A stretch of 41,531 nt of DNA from NCBI GenBank assembly GCA_020721645.1, contig DYMH01000004.1, forward strand, positions 1-41,531, written 5' to 3'. Shown one piece after another: positions 7,831 through 16,375 of this stretch. Origin of the DNA: Draconibacterium orientale. GTDB lineage: Bacteria; Bacteroidota; Bacteroidia; Bacteroidales; JAADGE01. The notes beneath the pieces were generated by a model that was not told the origin of the DNA, searched no databases, and saw only the letters and a list, made by a program, of their open reading frames with translations. The first letter of the stretch is position 1, and the number at the start of each line of letters is the position of its first letter. Position numbers and translations under genes: made by a program.

Positions 7831-9456
7831 TTACTTCGATTTAATCATCGTCTGTTTATTTTCATTTGCTGCTTGTTTGAATGTATCTGTAAAAATCAAT
7901 TTTGTACCATCCCAATGTGCTGTTGTTTCAGTGTGATCAACTTCTCGGTCATTATTTTCCATTACTTTCGACATATTTTTATCGAAGTCGGAAGAAATAA
8001 TTTCATCGGGATTTTCATTTTTTTCATAACCTTTTCGTGTAGCAACAGCTATCCACGAAAAACTGACTGTCGAATTTCCTTTGCCGTTTTCTCGAATTGA
8101 AAATCCTGTCGATTTATTTGTTTCAATATAAACTCCTGCAGTTTCTCCGTTCGGAGTTATTGTAATTATTATCGGTTCTTTATCTGAAATCAGAGGTAAA
8201 TATTTGTCCTCAAATTTAATTTCGGCTTTCCCGTTTATTAATTGACCTGAGCCTTTTATAAAAATATCAACAGTTGCCGAAGTAGGTACATAAGTTGCCG
8301 TGCGTTCTTTTGTTCCGTTATCCGACAATTGAGTGATGATGTTGTTTGTAAATTGCTTTCCGTCCACATACATTGCGTATCTATTTCCCTTTACATTCAT
8401 TCCGTAAACTTCACCATGAGTCCACGAACCTAACAAGGAGCCATTACTCCCGATTCCAATTCCGGAGGCTGAGTAATTATCTTTGCCGTAATTGGAGTCG
8501 TCTCCGCGACAGTATGCACCGTAAGCTGCTTTAGTCGTTGTTGTATTTGTACCATATCCATACACTCCAATAGCTACTTGGTTGTTGCCTTTTGCATAAA
8601 AATTACCTCCAATAGTAAAGCCCGAAGTGCTTGATGAATTTGTTTGCTCAGCCCAACCTGCAATAGCATTCTGGTTAGTGGCTTTATCAACACTGACCTT
8701 ATTTACACCATATAATCCGGAAGGGGTGTTTAAACTACTTGGGTCGGCATCGTCAATATAATAGTAACCTGCCATCCAAGTGTTTGAGTACCCAACAACT
8801 GCTGCAACATTCGCACTTCCGGTAGTTCTGCCGTAAACACCAATGCTGTTAGGGTCTTCTGTCCACCCATAAACAGAAGCTCCGTTAACGGTAGAAACTC
8901 CAACAGTAATAGAACCGTTATATCCTAAATAGCCATATGTTTGTTGCCCGGAAACATCTGAAAAACCTGCTACCGCAACTGTTGTTGTAGAGGAAGAAGA
9001 TGTTTTTGAAAAAATTCCGTATTGATTTGTAGCCCCATCGTAATAAAGACCATAAATTTGTCCGGAATCATAAACTTTAATATTGACATTTCCTTCGGGG
9101 TAGATATACGTGGGGGTTGCTGTCGGTCGCAACCAATATTCTGTTTCGCCCGAAACAGAGGGAACACTTCCTCCGTAGAGGTTTTGCCAAGCTGTTCCGT
9201 TATAATAATAAAACCCCGGAACTGCACCGTTGGTTTGGTATATCAACAAACCTGTTGATACCGACAAGGAGCCGCGCTGTAGTTCTGTCATTCTGGGAAT
9301 CAGCAATCCCGAAGTTGTGGATTTAATATCGAGCATCGCTCCGGCTGTGGGTGCCGAACCGTCGGAGTTAATTGCCACTTGGGCAAAGATGTTTGAGGAA
9401 AACAGGATTCCGAAAAGTAGGAGCGAGGCGATTTTTAGTTTGAATTTGGTGTCCAT
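7831..9456 (-). CDS. Secreted hypothetical protein, tail-fibre-like N-terminal region
   Basis: Signal peptide MDTKFKLKIASLLLFGILFSSNIFAQ, then QVAINSDGSAPTAGAMLDIKSTTSGLLIPRMTELQRGSL, common in Bacteroidetes secreted proteins; Gly/Asn/Thr-rich middle. Confidence 0.75.
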   Translation of the reverse strand: MDTKFKLKIASLLLFGILFSSNIFAQVAINSDGSAPTAGAMLDIKSTTSGLLIPRMTELQRGSLSVSTGLLIYQTNGAVPGFYYYNGTAWQNLYGGSVPSVSGETEYWLRPTATPTYIYPEGNVNIKVYDSGQIYGLYYDGATNQYGIFSKTSSSSTTTVAVAGFSDVSGQQTYGYLGYNGSITVGVSTVNGASVYGWTEDPNSIGVYGRTTGSANVAAVVGYSNTWMAGYYYIDDADPSSLNTPSGLYGVNKVSVDKATNQNAIAGWAEQTNSSSTSGFTIGGNFYAKGNNQVAIGVYGYGTNTTTTKAAYGAYCRGDDSNYGKDNYSASGIGIGSNGSLLGSWTHGEVYGMNVKGNRYAMYVDGKQFTNNIITQLSDNGTKERTATYVPTSATVDIFIKGSGQLINGKAEIKFEDKYLPLISDKEPIIITITPNGETAGVYIETNKSTGFSIRENGKGNSTVSFSWIAVATRKGYEKNENPDEIISSDFDKNMSKVMENNDREVDHTETTAHWDGTKLIFTDTFKQAANENKQTMIKSK

Positions 9457-9610
9457 AATGAAGATTTTTTTAAAGTTTCTGTTTCAAATATAATATACGT
9501 AATAAAGTTTCAAAATGTTTTCATTTTTAATAAAAAAATAGTATGCAAATAAAGTAAAAATTTTTATGAAACCTATAATAAATAATTGTTAATTATTAAT
9601 TGTTAATTAT

Positions 9611-9658
9611 TAATGAAGTAATGATTTGATTTTGATAAGAATACGGACATTATAAAAT
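9611..9658 (+). repeat. Dispersed intergenic repeat (copy B; copy A at 1291-1338)
   Basis: taatgaagtaatgatttgattttgataagaatacggacattataaaat vs tagtgaggtaataatttgattttgaaaagaatacggacattttaaaat (about 43/48 identical by eye). Confidence 0.85.
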
Positions 9659-9760
9659 ACAAATAAGTAATGGTTAATTATTAATTGTTAATTGTTAATG
9701 AAGTAACTGAAGTTTAGCAGTTTGTATATATTATTTGTTATCAATGAAATATAAAGAAAA

Positions 9761-9842
9761 TGTATCACAAAGTTGCACAAAGTTAAGGCACAAAGTTGAA
9801 AACTTTTCTTTGCGAAACTTTGTGCTAAAACTTTGTGATACA
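9761..9842. repeat. Structured hairpin repeat built from CACAAAGTT motifs
   Basis: TGTATCACAAAGTTGCACAAAGTT ... AACTTTGTGCTAAAACTTTGTGATACA, near-perfect inverted repeat of about 24 bp. Confidence 0.85.
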
Positions 9843-9877
9843 AAAAAATGATAAATATAATTTCATTATTACTTATT

Positions 9878-9924
9878 AAAAGCAATCAGCATATCAGTAC
9901 ATCAAAAAATTAACCAATCAAAAT
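9878..9924 (-). repeat. Dispersed intergenic repeat, inverted copy of 30054-30098
   Basis: Revcomp ttgattggttaattttttgatgtactgatatgctgattgctttt vs 30054 ttgattggttgattttttgatgtgctgatatgctgattgctttt (2 differences by eye). Confidence 0.85.
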
Positions 9925-9965
9925 ATAAATCTGTCCGATTACTTAACGTATTTTTATGCAAAAAA

Positions 9966-9989
9966 AAACTGAAATTTTACTTTCAGTTT
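9966..9989 (-). terminator. Rho-independent terminator of parC
   Basis: AAACTGAAA-ttttac-TTTCAGTTT hairpin with flanking A-run on plus (T-run on minus). Confidence 0.75.
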
Positions 9990-9999
9990 GTTTGTGATT

Positions 10000-12633
10000 T
10001 TACAATTTCAGCACTTTTTGTTCGCCTTCATCGCCGGGTCGAATTATTTCAAACTCCGGCTCGTTTGTTTCTACAGCATTTTCAATGTCGGAGTCTTCAT
10101 CGAAATCGTTGTCGATGTCGTCGTCGCCTTCCACTGTTTTCGGTTCAATTTCAACAACTGTTCCTATTTCGTATAGGCTTAATCGTTTCCCACGTGCTTT
10201 GTAACTTTTTGCGGCAATAAATTCTTCGCCGTCCACAATTTCCTTGGGTCGTTTGGCATGAGCTCCTCCGAAAATCAGTTCAAACATCGGGTGTTTGTGC
10301 TCGCTGAGCAGCAATAATTTAGAGTCTGCATGGTCGCCGATAAATGAAGCCGGTCGTTCGGAATTTTCCAAATCGAAACGTTTCAGGTAGATAAATCCTT
10401 GTTCGGCATCGAAAAGTACAGCGGAAAATATTTTTCCCTGACGAAATTTTTCGAGTATCAACAAATCGTCTTCAAAGTGATTTGATAAATCGAAATTTGT
10501 GGTACGGAAATTTCCGGATTTTGTAACTATCAACAGTTTATCATCGCCTTTAAATTCTCCGAGAAATTCGCCTTTCCCGTCGGCATTGATGCGTAATACG
10601 TCGCGGTCGAACCAAATTTTTCGCCCGCCGAGTGTCGAAACGCCTTCTTCTTTGAGGTTGATTTTATGAACGGGATTTTTGCTCAAAATATTTCCCATCG
10701 AATCGCGTCCTTTTATTGTGAGTGCACTGAAATCTTCGTCCCAAACGCGTTTTTTTAATCGCGGTCGCGGTTTTAGTGTGATACGCACGGTTTCTGCTTC
10801 TCCGTTGGGGTTTGCCGAAAAATACATGACTTCCGAACGCGGAGTGTCTTGTGTGAGATTGTATTCTTTGTCGCGCGTTACGCCGCTCACGAAGAATCGT
10901 TTCATGTAGGCAAAACCTGTTTTTCCGTCGCGATAAACGGCGTTGTAAATTGTCCGCTTGTCGTTTTTCTTGAAAACGGCGATATGAATTACGTTTTGCC
11001 CCACAAATGTTTTTTGCGTAACTTTTGAAACAATATACGTTCCGTCGCGGCGGAAGACAATGATTTCGTCCATATCCGAGCAATCGGAAACATACGTGTC
11101 TTTTTTCAGCGACATTCCCGCAAAACCTTCTTCGTAATTGATATACAGTTTTTCGTTGGCTATTACGACTTTTGTAGCTTCGATATTTTCAAAATTTCGT
11201 ATTTCGGTTTTTCGCTCTTTGCCGGTCGAAAATTTTTCTTTGATATTCAGATAATAATCAATCGTATATTGAACCAAATGAGCCAAATAAAAATCAATTT
11301 GAATCATTTCTTCTTCTACCGATTTTATGTATTCGTCCGATTTGAAAGCATCGTATTTCGAGATACGTTTAATCTTTATTTCCGTTAATTTGATAATATC
11401 ATCGGTTGTTACGGCTCGACGCAATTTCTTTTTAAACGGCTCTAAACCTTTGTCGATAGTTTCGAGAACCGATTCCCAGGTTTCGCAGTTTTCGATGCTG
11501 TTGTAAATACGGTTTTCGATGAATATTTTTTCCAACGACGACATGTGCCACGCTTCTTCCAATTCGTTTTTTCGAATTTCGAGTTCCATTCGCAGCAGTT
11601 CCATGGTGTTTTGAACCGATATTCGGAGCATTTCGCTCACAGTCGGAAACAACGGTTTATCGTCGAAAATTACGGTTGAGTTGGGAGAAATGGAGACTTC
11701 GCAATCCGTAACGGCATAAAGAGCATCAATCGTAGTATCGGGCGAAATTCCGGGTTGAAGATGAACGAGAATCTCGACAAATTCGGCGGTATTGTCTTCT
11801 ATTTTCCGAATTTTGATTTTATTCTTTTCGTTTGCCGTAAGGATAGATTCAATCAATGTTCCGGTAGTTTTTCCGAAGGGCAGGTCTTTGATAACCAAAG
11901 TTTTTTTATCGAGTTTTTCGATTTTTGCACGAACACGTATTTTCCCGCCGCGTGCTCCGTCTTGGTAGCGCGATACATCGACCATGCCGCCAGTCGGGAA
12001 ATCGGGGAACAGCTCAAAAGGTTCATTTTTCAAATGAGCAATTGATGCGTCAATCAATTCGATAAAATTGTGGGGCAGAATTTTAGAAGCCAAACCAACG
12101 GCAATTCCTTCAACGCCTTGTGCTAAGAGCAATGGAAATTTGACAGGCAGATTGATTGGTTCTTTGTTTCGTCCATCGTAAGATAGTTTCCAATTTGTAG
12201 TTTTCGGATTGAAAATTACTTCGTTGGCAAATTTCGACAAACGGGCTTCGATGTATCGCGGTGCTGCTGCATTGTCGCCTGTGTAGATATTTCCCCAGTT
12301 TCCCTGCATGTCTATCAACAAATCTTTTTGCCCGAGTTGAACCAAGGCATCGCCGATAGAAGCATCGCCGTGAGGGTGATATTGCATTGTGTAGCCGATG
12401 ATGTTGGCTACTTTGTTGTATCGTCCGTCGTCCAAGCGTTTCATGGAATGCAGTATCCGTCGTTGAACGGGTTTCAATCCGTCAATTACGTGTGGTACGG
12501 CACGTTCGAGAATTACATAAGAAGCATAATCTAAGAACCAATTTTTATACATTCCCGAAATATACTTTACATGATGTTCGCCTGTTGAGCTTTCATCGTG
12601 TGTTTGTGTGGTGTGTATGTTAAAATCTTCCAT
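10000..12633 (-). CDS. parC: DNA topoisomerase IV subunit A
   Basis: Type IIA topoisomerase A motifs: YVILERAVPHVIDGLKPVQRRILHSM, VANIIGYTMQYHPHGDASIGDALVQ, GNWGNIYTGDNAAAPRYIEARLS; paired with parE. Confidence 0.93.
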   Translation of the reverse strand: MEDFNIHTTQTHDESSTGEHHVKYISGMYKNWFLDYASYVILERAVPHVIDGLKPVQRRILHSMKRLDDGRYNKVANIIGYTMQYHPHGDASIGDALVQLGQKDLLIDMQGNWGNIYTGDNAAAPRYIEARLSKFANEVIFNPKTTNWKLSYDGRNKEPINLPVKFPLLLAQGVEGIAVGLASKILPHNFIELIDASIAHLKNEPFELFPDFPTGGMVDVSRYQDGARGGKIRVRAKIEKLDKKTLVIKDLPFGKTTGTLIESILTANEKNKIKIRKIEDNTAEFVEILVHLQPGISPDTTIDALYAVTDCEVSISPNSTVIFDDKPLFPTVSEMLRISVQNTMELLRMELEIRKNELEEAWHMSSLEKIFIENRIYNSIENCETWESVLETIDKGLEPFKKKLRRAVTTDDIIKLTEIKIKRISKYDAFKSDEYIKSVEEEMIQIDFYLAHLVQYTIDYYLNIKEKFSTGKERKTEIRNFENIEATKVVIANEKLYINYEEGFAGMSLKKDTYVSDCSDMDEIIVFRRDGTYIVSKVTQKTFVGQNVIHIAVFKKNDKRTIYNAVYRDGKTGFAYMKRFFVSGVTRDKEYNLTQDTPRSEVMYFSANPNGEAETVRITLKPRPRLKKRVWDEDFSALTIKGRDSMGNILSKNPVHKINLKEEGVSTLGGRKIWFDRDVLRINADGKGEFLGEFKGDDKLLIVTKSGNFRTTNFDLSNHFEDDLLILEKFRQGKIFSAVLFDAEQGFIYLKRFDLENSERPASFIGDHADSKLLLLSEHKHPMFELIFGGAHAKRPKEIVDGEEFIAAKSYKARGKRLSLYEIGTVVEIEPKTVEGDDDIDNDFDEDSDIENAVETNEPEFEIIRPGDEGEQKVLKL

Positions 12634-12635
12634 GA

Positions 12636-12911
12636 AATTAATTAGGAATTAGGAATTAGGAATTAGGAATTAGGAATTAGGAATTAGGAATTAGGAATTT
12701 AAGAATTAAGAATTAAGAATTAGGAATTAGGAATTAGGAAATGTGGAAATTTGAAAATGTGGAAATTATTTTTTTTAATTATCAATTGTCCATTGTCAAT
12801 TATCCATTGTCAATTATCCATTGTCAATTATCCATTGTCAATTATCCATTGTCAATTATCCATTGTCCATTGTCCATTGTCAATTATCCATTGTCCATTG
12901 TCCATTATCAA
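12636..12911. repeat. Two heptamer tandem arrays filling the parE-parC spacer
   Basis: (AATTAGG)n at about 12640-12747, then (CAATTATCCATTGT)n / (CCATTGT)n at about 12780-12911, ending at the parE stop (tta 12912-12914). Confidence 0.95.
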
Positions 12912-14759
12912 TTATTCAACAACATCTTGTTCTACTCTGAGGTTTTCGATAATAAAATCCTGTCGTTCGGGCGTATTTTTTCCCATAAAAAAGTCGAGCA
13001 TTTGTGCGATGGATTCGTTGGTGTTGATAATAACGGGTTCCAAGCGAATATCTTTACCGATAAAATGTTTAAATTCGTCGGGCGAAATTTCGCCGAGACC
13101 TTTAAAACGAGTGATTTCTGCATTTTTGCCGAGTTCTTCGAGAGCTGCCAGTTTTTCTTCTTCCGAATAGCAATAATTTGTTTTCTTTTTATTCCGAATG
13201 CGGAAGAGCGGTGTTTGCAAAATATAGAGATGATGACTTTTAATAACTTCGGGGAAAAATTTAAGGAAGAACGTAATTAACAGAAGGCGAATGTGCATTC
13301 CGTCCACGTCGGCATCTGTCGAAATTACGATTTGGTTGTAACGCAATTCATCGATTCCTTCTTCGATATTGAGTGCGGCTTGCAAGAGATTAAATTCTTC
13401 GTTTTCGTAAACTATTTTCTTTGTCAATCCGTAGGTGTTCAGCGGTTTCCCTTTCAGACTGAAAACTGCCTGTGTATTCACATCTCGCGATTTGGTGATG
13501 GAACCGCTTGCCGAATCGCCTTCGGTGATGAATATTGTTGATAATTCTGATTTTTCGTTGTTCGTGTCGTTGAAATGAACACGACAGTCGCGTAATTTTT
13601 TATTGTGCAGGCTGACTTTTTTGGCTCGTTCTTTTGCCAATTTTTGGATTCCCGAAATTGCTTTGCGTTCTTTTTCGGAATCTTGAATTTTTCGTAAAAT
13701 TGCATCGGCTGTTTCGGGGTGTTTGTGCAGATAATTATCAAGATTTTGCGACACAAAATCCATGATAAATTGCCGCACCGACGGACCTTCGGGACCAATA
13801 TCTTTTGAGCCGAGTTTGGTTTTTGTCTGCGATTCGAAAACCGGTTCCTGCACTTTTATGGCGATAGCTGCAACCACCGAAGTGCGAATATCCGAGAAAT
13901 CGAAATCTTTCTTGTAAAAATCGCGCATTGTTTTTACAATTGCTTCGCGGAATGCGAGTAAATGCGTTCCGCCTTGCGAGGTGTGTTGTCCGTTTACGAA
14001 ACTGTAATATTCTTCGCCGTAAGCATCGCCGTGTGTCATGGCAATTTCGATGTCGGTGCCGAGCATGTGGATAATCGGATAGCGGCGATTGTCTTCCGTG
14101 ATATTTTCGCTCAGTAAATCGAGTAAGCCGTTTTTCGAGAAATATTTTTCGCCGTTGAACGTCAATGTCAATCCGGAATTGAGATAGACGTAGTTTTTCA
14201 ACATCTGCGAAACAAATTCGGTGATGTAGTGATAATTGCCAAAAAGACTTCGGTCGGGCAAAAACGAAATTTCTGTTCCGTTTTTTTCTTCGGTTTTTGT
14301 AACCGGGCGGTCGGTAACCAGATTTCCTTCCGAAAATTCTATTTCTTTGCATTCGCCTTCGCGAAAGGCTTTGATAACAAATTTTGTCGAAAGTGCGTTC
14401 ACTGCTTTAATCCCGACACCGTTCAGTCCGACAGATTTTTTGAAGACTTCGGAATCGTATTTTGCCCCGGTATTCATTTTCGAGGCAACATCAAGTACTT
14501 TTCCGAGCGGAATTCCGCGTCCGAAATCGCGAATCGTGATTTCTTTTTCGTTGAGGATAATGTCGATTTTTTTACCGAATCCCATCATGTATTCATCGAT
14601 GGAGTTGTCGAGAACTTCTTTGAGCAAGATGTAAATTCCGTCGTCTTGTGAGGCTCCGTCGCCCAATTTTCCGATGTACATTCCCGGACGTTTGCGAATG
14701 TGTTCTTTCCAATCGAGTGTCCTGATGGTTTCTTCCGAATAATTTGCAACTACTGACAT
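12912..14759 (-). CDS. parE: DNA topoisomerase IV subunit B
   Basis: GHKL ATPase ([32 protein letters not shown]) and TOPRIM ([31 protein letters not shown]). Confidence 0.94.
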   Translation of the reverse strand: MSVVANYSEETIRTLDWKEHIRKRPGMYIGKLGDGASQDDGIYILLKEVLDNSIDEYMMGFGKKIDIILNEKEITIRDFGRGIPLGKVLDVASKMNTGAKYDSEVFKKSVGLNGVGIKAVNALSTKFVIKAFREGECKEIEFSEGNLVTDRPVTKTEEKNGTEISFLPDRSLFGNYHYITEFVSQMLKNYVYLNSGLTLTFNGEKYFSKNGLLDLLSENITEDNRRYPIIHMLGTDIEIAMTHGDAYGEEYYSFVNGQHTSQGGTHLLAFREAIVKTMRDFYKKDFDFSDIRTSVVAAIAIKVQEPVFESQTKTKLGSKDIGPEGPSVRQFIMDFVSQNLDNYLHKHPETADAILRKIQDSEKERKAISGIQKLAKERAKKVSLHNKKLRDCRVHFNDTNNEKSELSTIFITEGDSASGSITKSRDVNTQAVFSLKGKPLNTYGLTKKIVYENEEFNLLQAALNIEEGIDELRYNQIVISTDADVDGMHIRLLLITFFLKFFPEVIKSHHLYILQTPLFRIRNKKKTNYCYSEEEKLAALEELGKNAEITRFKGLGEISPDEFKHFIGKDIRLEPVIINTNESIAQMLDFFMGKNTPERQDFIIENLRVEQDVVE

Positions 14760-15089
14760 AGGTTTGTTTCCGAAATTTCGGATTTTTTATTAAAAAAACG
14801 GTTGATTTTTGAGTTTATTTTAATGATACATTTACATAATGTAAAAATGTCATTACTCACTCAATTTGCAAATTTATCCTATTAATTAGGAATTATGCAA
14901 ATTAAGATTTCAACAATTAACGTGTCAGAGCGTTTTTTTTATTGATTAAAAATCTTAGAATGAAGAAAAAATAAATGCAAATATCAGAATATCAATATTA
15001 TTGACTAATACTCGGATGTTTTTAAAGCAAGATATTCTTGTGCATAAGATTTTAATGCAGTTCAGGAGAATTGAAAATGGATTACTTTG

Positions 15090-15440
15090 TCAATTTTGTT
15101 TATATAATGTGAGTTTTTCATTATTATCGAGGTTTTCAACGATAATATAATCGGTGTATCGAAAATAGTCGATGTAAAATAGATTTGATTTGCCGTCGGA
15201 AACGGTGTATCGTTTTGAATTTGGTTCAGGTTTTTCAACGTCTTTTTCCGAAATTCGATATTTGATCCATTTGGCTTTGTCGTTATCGGTCAGTGAAATT
15301 TCAATGACCTGTGAGCCGTCTTCACTTATTTTGAGTAATACATTGATTGTTTTTGACTCGTAAACGCAATATTTTTGTGCGAAACTGTTTTGAAACAATC
15401 CCGAAACAAAGAAAATAACAATGATTAATGTTAACTTCAT
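15090..15440 (-). CDS. Small secreted hypothetical protein (tandem paralogue 1)
   Basis: Signal peptide MKLTLIIVIFFVSGLFQNSFAQ; KYCVYESKTINVLLKISEDGSQV...FYIDYFRYTDYIIVENLDNNEKLTLY. Confidence 0.75.
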   Translation of the reverse strand: MKLTLIIVIFFVSGLFQNSFAQKYCVYESKTINVLLKISEDGSQVIEISLTDNDKAKWIKYRISEKDVEKPEPNSKRYTVSDGKSNLFYIDYFRYTDYIIVENLDNNEKLTLYKQN

Positions 15441-15506
15441 TAAAAAAAGTTTAAAAAATAGATTAAAAGAAAGGTTCATAGAGTGTGAACCTTCCTTCGT
15501 AAATTG

Positions 15507-15872
15507 TTATTCGGCTCTTCTGTAAAGAGTCCAAGCGGTTGAATAATCTTCGGGCGAAACAATAATGTAATCATCGGCACGGAAATAATCAATCCAATAA
15601 ATATCTCCTTTTCCGTCTTTTGCTTTGTAACGGAAGCCGCCTGTTTCAGTTGTTTCAGAATCGCCGTAATCAAGTAAATCAAATTCAATCCAAGCAGTTT
15701 TATCTTCGTTTGAAAAAGATACTCCTAATACTTTGCTGTTGTCGGAACTGCAAGTGAGCATCACATTAAAAGCATCGCCGTCGTAAACAAAATATTTTTG
15801 TGCATCGGCGGTTGATACAAATAAAGAAGCGAAGAAAATCGCAAACAAAGTTAATATTTTCATAGTTATCAA
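15507..15872 (-). CDS. Small secreted hypothetical protein (tandem paralogue 2)
   Basis: Signal peptide; KYFVYDGDAFNVMLTCSSDNSKV...YWIDYFRADDYIIVSPEDYSTAWTLYRR aligns with the neighbouring ORF. Confidence 0.75.
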   Translation of the reverse strand: MITMKILTLFAIFFASLFVSTADAQKYFVYDGDAFNVMLTCSSDNSKVLGVSFSNEDKTAWIEFDLLDYGDSETTETGGFRYKAKDGKGDIYWIDYFRADDYIIVSPEDYSTAWTLYRRAE

Positions 15873-16118
15873 TTTTTTAGTTTAACATACTTTGAATAAC
15901 GCATTTTTTTTCAATATACACAATTAATTTTTATCGGAATTATTAATTTTTTTGTAAACATATTACAAATTGTGGTGAAGATGTTAAAAAAAGTGATGAA
16001 AATTGAAAAATTTAGACGGAAGCGGTTTCATGTTTTTATTAACTCTGTTATTTAACATGTTTTTTGTGAAAATAATTTTTCTTTTATTTGCGTGTCCAAA
16101 AATTAAATATTAAAACTT

Positions 16119-16271
16119 ATGAATGAAAAAATTGAAGAGTTAAAAAAGGAACTTGAATTCTTAGAGTTAGAAGACAGACTTGAAATGGTCGTTGCTGCAG
16201 GCGATTGTTGTTGCGTGAATGGTTCGTGCGGTGGTGGTGGTGGTGGAGAAACTCCTGCCCAGCCACGGTAA
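16119..16271 (+). CDS. Putative RiPP precursor peptide (Cys/Gly-rich core), 50 aa, absent from the supplied ORF track
   Basis: Own translation: MNEKIEELKKELEFLELEDRLEMVVAAGDCCCVNGSCGGGGGGETPAQPR*. Charged leader, then CCC...C/G6 core; first ORF of a co-directional operon encoding a radical SAM/SPASM maturase. Confidence 0.85.
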   Translation: MNEKIEELKKELEFLELEDRLEMVVAAGDCCCVNGSCGGGGGGETPAQPR

Positions 16272-16297
16272 GTGTTTATTTATTGCTTTACGAAAAT

Positions 16298-16330
16298 AAA
16301 GTACCTCTATTGCATTTTAGAGGTATCTTT
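16298..16330 (+). terminator. Hairpin / attenuator between precursor and downstream biosynthetic genes
   Basis: aaagTACCTCTA-ttgcattt-TAGAGGTAtcttt: perfect 8-bp core stem followed by a U-rich tail. Confidence 0.65.
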
Positions 16331-16375
16331 ATTTAAAAGCCTACGTTCTAAAATGAGGTATTTATAAAGGTTGAT

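Noticed and set aside
7831-9456. Phage tail fibre / prophage remnant
   Set aside because: The tail-fibre-like N-terminal motif occurs in many secreted Bacteroidetes proteins; there is a signal peptide and no neighbouring phage genes.
12636-12911. CRISPR-like array
   Set aside because: No unique spacers and unit length 7/14 bp; a simple tandem repeat with no cas genes nearby.
12741-13280. ORFs 12741-13280 and 12751-13170 with NYPLSIIHCQLSIV repeats
   Set aside because: Translation of the 7-bp tandem repeat (7 aa period) plus antisense of parE; not a real repetitive protein.
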